Assembly: GCA_963922205.1 (NCBI GenBank)
Contig: CAWUHX010000102.1
Coordinates: forward strand, 62,001 to 126,000
Source: Romanomermis culicivorax
Taxonomy: Eukaryota > Nematoda > Enoplea > Mermithida > Mermithidae
Length of the DNA stretch: 64,000 bases
Reading direction: 5' to 3'
This document shows, one piece after another, positions 41,801 through 50,800 of this stretch. The position numbers were made by a program, and so were the translations under genes. Below the pieces are notes generated by a model, which saw nothing but the letters and a program-made list of their open reading frames with translations, was not told the origin of the DNA and made no database searches. How positions within the stretch are numbered: the first letter of the stretch is position 1; each line of letters opens with the position of its first letter.

Positions 41801-44800
41801 AAATCCTGGGAGTCCAAGCTGGCAGAGAAAAGGAACCATTTGGCGGAGTGTCCATAGTACAAAGGCAACCAGTATTGTTACCAATGATTTTACTTTCGCT
41901 AAATAGTGGTCCGACTGCTAGGACTACGATTTCCCATAGATTTGAGCGAAGATATGGTGAAAGAGAATCAGAGAAAAAGTGTGGTGGCGTATCAACCTGA
42001 GTACATACCAGGTTAGGAGCCGCCATTTTTCCAAAATATTTTGCCATTGGATCAGCCAGGGATCCAGATTACACACATTCGCAACAAGGTTATGATAACG
42101 CCGATAGGTAAGCAGCCATCAGCGCCAGTTACAGGCGCTAAGGTAAGCACAATGGCAGATCAGCAATCTGAACAGCCTAAGGTAGATAGTGGTAAGGTAG
42201 AGCAGGTGGTTGGGATGCAGGTTGAGCCTATTGCAGCACAAGCACAGCAACAAGCGATACCTGCAGACCTGAACACGTCAATAGATTTGAATCAGGAAGG
42301 AGATGATTTAGAAGTGGACAAGGAGGTCACTGTTGAATCCTCTATGCAACCTGATGAGGAGACACAGGTTATGTCTTTGGTAGACCAGACCGAAAGTTTA
42401 CTTTTTGGAATGGATGTAAGAGCGGGACAGATGATGGATGAAAGCAATTTGATCACAATTGCTGGAGGTCCAACAATGGCACAAATTGAAGCAAGGCTGC
42501 GGGAGCAAGCTGAGAAAGAAATTGGAAGACAGAAAGAAATCTTTGTTAAAAAGCTTGTGGAGCAGAAAGGGAGATTGGATGAGCAGCAGAAGCAGCTGGA
42601 GCAGGTTCTCGCTGGTTTTACGGTGCAGCCGATGCTTCTGGCAGTGCCCACATCCATTCAAGCTTCAGTTAAGCTGCCTACTGCTCATCACATACCAAAG
42701 TTAGCAGCACCGCCAGCTAGTACGCAGGTTATAAAGCCTGCAGTCAGCAAGAGAGTGCTGATAGTACAGGGACCCCAAAGGGATCCTTTAATAGATGGCG
42801 GTATACCCGATATTCATACCACTGAAGAAGTGAAGAGGTTTAGAGATAGTGGTCATACAGACGATCAAATTAAGAGGTTAGGGAGACAGAAAATCGCCTG
42901 AAAGGCCAATAGGGTGAAAAAGAGAGAAGGTGAGGATGTTATAGAGATCAGTGATAACGAAGGCAAACAAACGGAAAGTACAACATCTACGGACTCCAAA
43001 TTTGTTGGATTGACGACTTTATTGACTGATTCAACAAAGTTCAAGAAGAAAACAATGTGGATGAGCCAGATGCCTGGAACTTCAAGTTCTACGAGTCAAG
43101 CACAGTCGATGGCAGTTATGGCATAAGTACCTAGTAAATCAACTACGTGGCAGGCAAGTGCTGTGACTAAGGGTACTTGGGCAAAGCCTACATCTAAGGT
43201 AGACCAGACATCTCAGCAGACCCAGAGCAGTTCCTCGGGGAAAAAAGTTATTTCCAAAACCTCTACGTCGGAGTCGACTAAGCCGGCCAAGAGAAGTAGA
43301 GATAAAGAAGTAACTTTGGAGTACTTGAGCTCTGTTTTGAGAGACTACTGGGACGTCCATAAGAGATTTCCGGTTGTGAAAGGAAAGATAGATTTTTCGA
43401 CACCGGAGGTGATTGAATTTTTTGCACTGGATATGCTGGATTATGAAAGGAATCAAATCATCTGGGCACTAGTCAATAATGGAGTAGAAGAACTTTATGA
43501 GAACTAGGGGGATTACTTTGAAGTCCAAGGTGGTTTCCTGTATGATCACATAAATGTTCCCGAACCCATTTGGGAATACATCTGGATCAAGATGATGCCC
43601 ATCTGGTTTCACAATTTTGATGCAGAAATTGTTATGGCTGCCATGAGATACTTATGTAACATGGTTTTGCTAAAGTTAGAGCAGCAGCAGTTGGGCCGGA
43701 TACACATTGGTGCAGTTGATGCACGGGTCAAATCATTTGTTACGGAAAAGTACTACACAATCTACTTGTGGGGAGAGGGTAGAACTGCATTCAGGGAAGC
43801 TTATGCCAACCTAATGCAGGAACACCAGCAAATTGCAATGGATATGGCAACTAAGAGGAGGTTGCCAGAAGTTGTCCAGAGGTTTTCTGGAAAGTTTGAG
43901 AAAGCCGAAGATGATGAAGGTCAACCGTTTAAGATTCGGATTTTGAAAAAACGTCAGCCTAGGGATATATCCAGGAGTAGGAGCCAGCACTTGTGACATT
44001 TTATCACATTCACAGGGTAGGCAACAGCCAGGAGTATTCAAGTTACCTTATGCAAACCAACAGAGTCAAGGTAGGTCCAGTGCCTCCGCCTCTGGAGTAT
44101 CTTCCATAAGTTCCACTCAGGGCCAGCACCAGAGAGGAACTGGAGGGGGATATGGCCACGGCTGGGGTCAGGGACAGGTTCAAGGCTATGCCTTGAAGAA
44201 GGTGAATCCACAGCTGTTTAGAGGTCAGGCGACGGCTGGGGTCCTCGTGGGACAGCATCTCGAGGAGTTTTTGGGGGATTCCTCAGGGGTCACTGAACTG
44301 GGGGCAGTCCCTATCCTCGCTGTAGCAGATTTCAGTATGGCGGTTATGGAGGCGGTGGGCAACGATGATTCATTATAGCCACATAATTTTTGGACCAAAA
44401 ATCGTTATTTGGTATAAATTTTATTTCAAAAATACAAAAGACAACAACACAAATAAAACACAGAATACAAGAAAAAATTATTATCTCATCACACTATTGC
44501 TTTGAAATTTTAAAATTTTTACACATTTCCGGTGCTCAAAACTTGCCCAGCAAAATTCGTTCTTTCCGTCCATCTTCTTTCGGGGGTATATATAGCCCTT
44601 GTAATTTTGCATCATATTTCTTTTTGATTTAAGGGCCTGAAAAAGATCAAGACATGAAATATTTTACATATTATTGTAAAATTATTTCGTAATCAGGTAA
44701 ATTAGTGTAAATAGACAAAAAACTTTTTTTGTCGTTTAGGCTAGTATTGGATGTGGCAATTCGATGAACCGCTGACCATAGAAGAAGCGCATCTATGGTA

Positions 44801-47800
44801 ACCCTACGCCAGAGAAACCAGTACATGGGAGAAGAGGAATGGCGGTGCCCCGGATCTAGGCACAGATTGCTTTGCAAAGTCCAGGCCAAATGACATTCGA
44901 GATTATCCAATGTAGCCTGAAAATGAGTGCCCTGCTGAATGGAGTGGTCAAAGTTGCCGTCACCTAAAGGACCTGGTAGGGGCTGGATTGCAATTTGGAG
45001 TGGTAACCCCAAGGAGTTGTTTTTCGAGGGAGAACTATTATGCAGTCCTGGGACTCAGTATGGGACTCAGGCTGCAGAAAGGATTTCACCTCCTGTCAGT
45101 TGGTTTTGAGGGCTGAGGGATGTAGGGGTTACTGTGGGTGCACGTGTTCAGCTTCCAGCATCCGCGTGCAGGCGTTGGAAGGGGCGAAAAGTGGTGAGAA
45201 AATAAGACAAATTTGCATGGATTGGTAGTACCACTGTTTCGTGTGTTTTTGGCATATTATTCATTCTGTTTATTTTTGGATGAAAATGTTAGCGTCACTG
45301 CCTATCATCTTTGTTTTATATATTTTTTAATATTTGCATTGACGGGATCATCTCGTTGTCCCAATACAATGCTTAAAAGTAAATTTGTATTGTTTTGTGA
45401 GCATAGTGGAAGGTTCTTTAAGTTTAGGAGTGGAGACTTGGGTATGAGCTCCTGAGGTACGTGCCAAGGTGTTCTGCCTGAGGTTTGGTGAAGTACTGGA
45501 GTATCTGGTGAACCGTGTGAGAGAGTTTTGGTTTATTGTATTTTGTTAGCCAGTGATCAGAACTGTTGCAGCTTCCTTTGTATAAACCCAAAAGTCAGTT
45601 ACATCATCTAAACCCACAGGAGCCTAACAAACAAAAATCAGTGGCAACTAAAACAAAAGAAAAACAACCAAGCAAATGAAAAATTCCCGAACAAAATGGG
45701 GGAAGTCATTAGGTGAAATTAAGGAAAACAAAATATGAAGAAAGAACAAATACTAAATACTCGGACAAATAGCCGGACAGACAAAGACAAAACGTTTCGA
45801 AGAAGAATGTAGGAAGCAAAATGAAGAAAATGCAGAATAAAGCATAAATAACAAGAATAAAGCAAGGTTCTGTTGAAGCAACTCAATTCGAAAATTGAGT
45901 ACAACGAGTCATAAATGGTGCACTTACTTTGTCTCTAGGTGGCGTTGAGTCCATATCAACCCATGGTAATTTGCCTGTCGTATATTCAATAAGACAAAAT
46001 AGCCTGTAACAAAAAGAAACTGTTACTAAAATACGACAGAAATCATTACTTTATCGACAACCAAGCCCATATATCGTCACATCGACCTTGATCTTTTTCC
46101 ATTAGGGCGGAAACGGAGGCATACCTAAAAATGCTTTGGGATGCCATAACAGGGTCAAATACTGTATGCCGGCCCGTGCTCGGACGTGTAATGTCTTACC
46201 ACGGCGTGCCTCTGAATGCTACTTTTATACGAGGTCTATGAATTATTCTCTTTTCATTCAGATATAGTCTGCAAAAATGCAGAAAATTAAACAAAGAGAC
46301 AAGATACGACAAGAAAATTTAGAAACCTGCATAATCCCCAATCTAAAATATAGACTGACTTCGTATCATGGGGTTCTCTGCCGATGCACATATTAGCTGG
46401 TTTTATATCTCGATGAAGATACCTGGGTAAAAGATACATATGAATTTTCTGACAGCAGACCGATTCCAATCGAACACTTTGCATCAATATACCAGCAGTA
46501 TCGCTGCGGACCGAAGTTATCAGGCGTTGGCATCTCGTGGCAGTGAGTGAGACATTTTGCAAATTTCCAAAAATCGGTAGTGCAATGTATCAAACGCCTT
46601 ACCCTGCTCTATGGATCTCTTCCAAACTCAGCAAACTGGTTGAACCGATATGCAGACAACTGTACAAGGTGAATCGCCGAAAAGGCATGGTTTTTCGTAG
46701 CTCGTTCAAATTTTTACCCACCAAACCCATGACCACGTAGTTGAATAGCTCGGTCTTGCCGCAGCACACATAGCCTGGGTAATGTGTGGCCTTGGCGTCT
46801 CGCAAAGCCCTGAGCACGGTCACTTCCAATGGTAACATTTTGGGTGGGCCGCCTTTTTGTTCGGCGTTAGTTTCAATCTGGAGAAAAATGAACATCAAAA
46901 AACAAAAATGTTCAGCAAGGTCGGAAAAGAAATCGATGATTAGACGCATGGGGTCGAAGACTGAAGGAAAACCGAACATTTGATGTATATTCTCCATCGT
47001 CAGATATCAGACAAAATATGGAGGATGGGGGAGTATGGAGTTATCGGACGGGGGTCAATGGCGCATTCGCATTTTATAGACTGATGATAAAAAATACCAC
47101 TTTTCTCATAGTTGGCAATGACATTGCAGTAGATTTGAAGGTGAAAGAGCAAGGTGAAATTAACACGAGGTGATTTGAGAGTAACCTATAGTCGGTTTTT
47201 TTTTTAAATGCTTGTAACGCAAAAATGTTGAAAGTAAGTACGCATGCAGAATTTCGTGCCGAGATAATATCGTTGTTGACTGTATGTTGGGAATCGATTA
47301 ACCAGCAACGGTAAACTGACTAAACTTTTAATTAAACTCGATAACTCTTTCAACAATAATTTCCGTCCGATGCGAGATCCGGAAAAATTTTCGCACGGCT
47401 AAAAAATATTCGCTCTGCCCAGAAAAAGCTAAGCAAGTGACCAGCGATACGATTTGCGCTCGATTTTGAGATTTCAACTTCCCAGATCACATCAATTGTA
47501 TCACAATCTTGACTCATAAATTTTTTTCACTAAACAAAAACCACGTTCAAAAATTTTTTTTTCGTTTCCAACTTTTTTTCTCAAATCAAATAGCCTACAA
47601 TTACGGAATGCGACAAGGGCCATTTGATCTTCCAGAAAAAATTTTTTGAAGAAACCAATATGACGGCAAACATTTGATTTTCAAGTAAATTTTTTTGAAA
47701 AACCCGATACAGTTTTCCGTAAATCATCTAATTTTTCAAAATTTTATCGAGTTTTTCAAAAATTTATCAAGTTTTTTAAAAAATTTATCGGGTTTTTCAA

Positions 47801-50800
47801 ATAATGTAGGTCAATTCTACCGGTTTTTCAATTTGTTGATTTGATTGGCTGAAAATCCTAGTCACGTGATGACTTCCGATTGGCCGATGCGCGGTCTTTT
47901 GAGTTTTCCGATTGGTTGACCGCATTTTTGCGCGTCTTCGGACCCAAATTTCAATTTACATTTTGTTTTTATCGGCAGTTCTCTGCTCTAATGTTTTCGT
48001 TTTTTCGGTTTTTAAAAGGCAGAAAAATTGCAGTTTTCTGTGATCACATCGATTATTTTCCTTAAGATCTCGTGGATTTTTTAAGAAGATTGGTGAGCAG
48101 TTCAATCACAGAATTTTTTTAGGCTTAATTTGACGTCGTCGATCAAATATGGGGAGGATTATCGGTTTTTCGCGACGCTTTAGAACATTTTTTGACACTG
48201 CTCTGGTAGTGAGTTTTGAATCATGTGAGATAATCGAATGCTTAAGATAAGAATTGATTGACGTCGGTAAATCCATTATCAAGATTTTTAAATAGTTTGC
48301 TATGCCAGAACTATTTCGTGGAGCACACATGTAACAACTCCATGACGTTAGGGCTTTAGCACGTTTTTTGGTGCAGGATAAGCTGATGCGGTTCATTAGT
48401 GGGAAGGGGCGAATCGGACGCGGCCCAAAAACACGAATTTTGACCACCAATAGAAAGAAAATCGAATATGCATTCCTAAGTGTAAAAAAGTCCACAAATA
48501 ACACTCTATGGTACGAAGCATCAAATAAATCAACTTTTTCAAACCTTTTAATAAAAATCAGCACATTGAGGTTGTTATTTTTACAGGTCTGACTGAGTTT
48601 TGGGTTCTTGCTTAGATATTAATGTGTTTTTTGACAAGAATTTTCGGATTTTTTGATTCAATATTTCATTAGAGTTCTATTCCCAACCTGAAAAGCCTGA
48701 AAATAACCCACAATTGAAGAGCCAAGTCACTTTCAAAGTGATTTTTCTGAGATATTAGTTGCTAGAAATTAAAAATTATTTCTCGTCGTTCTGTAGGAAT
48801 TTACAAATCACAAATATTTTTCTGTATAAATAGTTCATTTAAAAAATATTCTAATATAATATATAATGTCAAATTTGGTACTCATTTTACATTCTTGGCC
48901 ACTTTTTTATTGAACATACGTGCCCTGTTGAAAAATTTTTTGATATGCGCCTCACTATCGAGCGGATGCATAGGATTGTTACGTAATTCAAAAATTTCTG
49001 AGCGCATTTCTTTTGCCCAGTTGATGTCTTTGACAAGAGGTATTCTGCAATGTAAATTAATTGGGCGCTACCCCCACATGATGAAAAAAATTTTAGGATT
49101 TCTAAATCAAAAGGACTTCATATTGGAAGGTCAAAACCCCAAAATTTTCCGGCGTGAAGTGCTGGTTATGTTTATAGTATATTTGTATATTTCTGTAATC
49201 CAGCTCAGCATTAGCATATAATTTTAAAGATTTTTTTATTTTGATTAGTTCAAGCTTACAACTGGCGCATTGAAGGTTTTATTAAAGTCTTCAAATTATC
49301 GATTCAATTGCCAACTCATCTGACAGAAAAACCATCAGAAACCCGAAGTTCAGAATTCTGAAAAGTATGTCTTTGCCAGCTCTGTTTTTTCCTGGTTTAT
49401 GGTGTGATGAGAGTGGGGATTTGGACCATGCACATAAAGAGTATGGGCTAAACTCTCCTACCCGAGACCCTGGACACCTCCCTGCCTGGAAAAAATCGTC
49501 AAACACCCCCCTGAACATTTTTGAAGATAGTATTTTTGATGATTTTTATGTATATTTTGTATGGAAAACACAATTTGTACATTTTTTACATCTATGTAGA
49601 GTTCTGATTTTTGGATAAATTCAGTGAGCCCTTCGTTGAATGCCAGCCGCAAAAGACCGTAGGTCAATCGGTCGCCCAGAAATGAAAACTCCACTGTCAC
49701 GTTTTTGGCAACAGTGGAAAGAAGTTAGGTGCCACTGGTGACGAAAATTTTTATGATGACAATCAAAGGAAAACGTCACTAGTAAAAAAAGTCATCAGTG
49801 CATCGACGAAAAATTTCAAGAAAAAACGAAAATATTCCACCTTTTATTTGGAAATCTATACGAATTATTCAGCATGTTGCTTGTTTTGCACGATATTTTG
49901 CTTTGAATTCCTCAAATTTTGTATTTTTTATCTCATTTATCACATATTTTATAGAATTCTTCCTTTCTTGTGAAAGCCTTAATAGCTTATTAAAGCCTTT
50001 ATATTACTGCAGAATGTAGAATTTAAGTCTTCGTTCATGAAATGTTCAAGAACTGCAAAATTTTAAATTATTTATACGAACCTTTCCGTGGAATGCTTGC
50101 TCAAAAGATTGTTTCGTTGAGTGTTTACACATTTCCAGTACCATGGAACGCATAGCTTACCAAAAAAGTCGTTGATTTTCCAATTTGAATTGAAACAAAT
50201 TCAAAACTATGGATTTCAGCATTTATGTAGGAAAAACCTTGACCATTTGAAATGAAGTTGTTGGGCATTTTTCACGCAGCGCTTTGCTGGAAAGCAATAA
50301 TAATAGAAATGGGGTACAGAGCCATTCAGCCAATCAGAAGACATCAAGAGCCGCCTATAGACCAATGAACAATCATCACCTGACTAGGATTTTCAGCCAA
50401 TCAAATTAGCAAATTGAAAAAACCGATACGTTTTTACTTTGAAAAAACTGATAGATTTTACCTACAGTATTTGAAAAAACCGATATATTTTTTTTTAAAA
50501 ACTTGACAATTTTTTTAAATAGTCAATAAAATTTTGAAAACTTATTTGATTTCCGGAAAATTATATCGAGTTTTTCAAAATTTCTTGAAAAATCAAATGG
50601 CCCTTGTCGCATTCCATATACAATGCCATCAAACTTCAATTGCCGCGTTTTTCCCGTGTGCGTGTGCACTAATTGAACAAGCAATGTATACTTCATTCCG
50701 TCTTTTTTGGTCACAAGCATTTAAAAAAAGAGACTATAGATGGTGCACAGCACTAGGTGCAGAGGTTTCATCACCACAGCATAAAATAGAATCCGCATCT

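Larger units (their letters stand above)
31525..45629 (+). mobile_element. 14.1 kb Ty3/gypsy-type LTR retrotransposon
   Basis: Two similar LTRs (31525-32035 and 45121-45629) begin TGT and end CTAACA. They are flanked by a candidate 4 bp duplication, AACA (31521-31524 and 45630-45633). The internal region has gag, then pol in the order protease, reverse transcriptase, RNase H, integrase, which is the Ty3/gypsy order. It then has 6.3 kb of extra DNA with a long decayed frame. All coding parts are broken by stops and frameshifts, so this copy is dead. The LTRs differ at several tens of sites by eye, so the insertion is not recent. It lies antisense to the host kinase gene, in its last intron. 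Confidence 0.92.
47604..50616. mobile_element. 3.0 kb TIR element in kinase intron 2
   Basis: The left arm, about 47604-47870, and the right arm, about 50370-50616, are inverted copies. The ends read GGAATGCGACAAGGGCCATT on both sides. The inner parts share TTGATTTGATTGGCTGAAAA and TCCTAGTCACGTGATGA-like blocks. The arms contain a loose tandem of TTTTTCAAAAATTTATCG. A TA dinucleotide flanks both ends, a possible target duplication. The interior has two exon-like frames on the minus strand (48897-49045 and 49590-49690). Superfamily not identified. Confidence 0.68.

Noticed and set aside
41389-42047. Minus-strand frames within the retrotransposon 3' module
   Set aside because: They are shadows of the plus-strand decayed frame and have no motif of their own.
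48106-48564. 152-codon minus-strand frame
   Set aside because: No motif, aliphatic and basic low-quality composition, a competing open frame on the other strand; not supportable as a gene.
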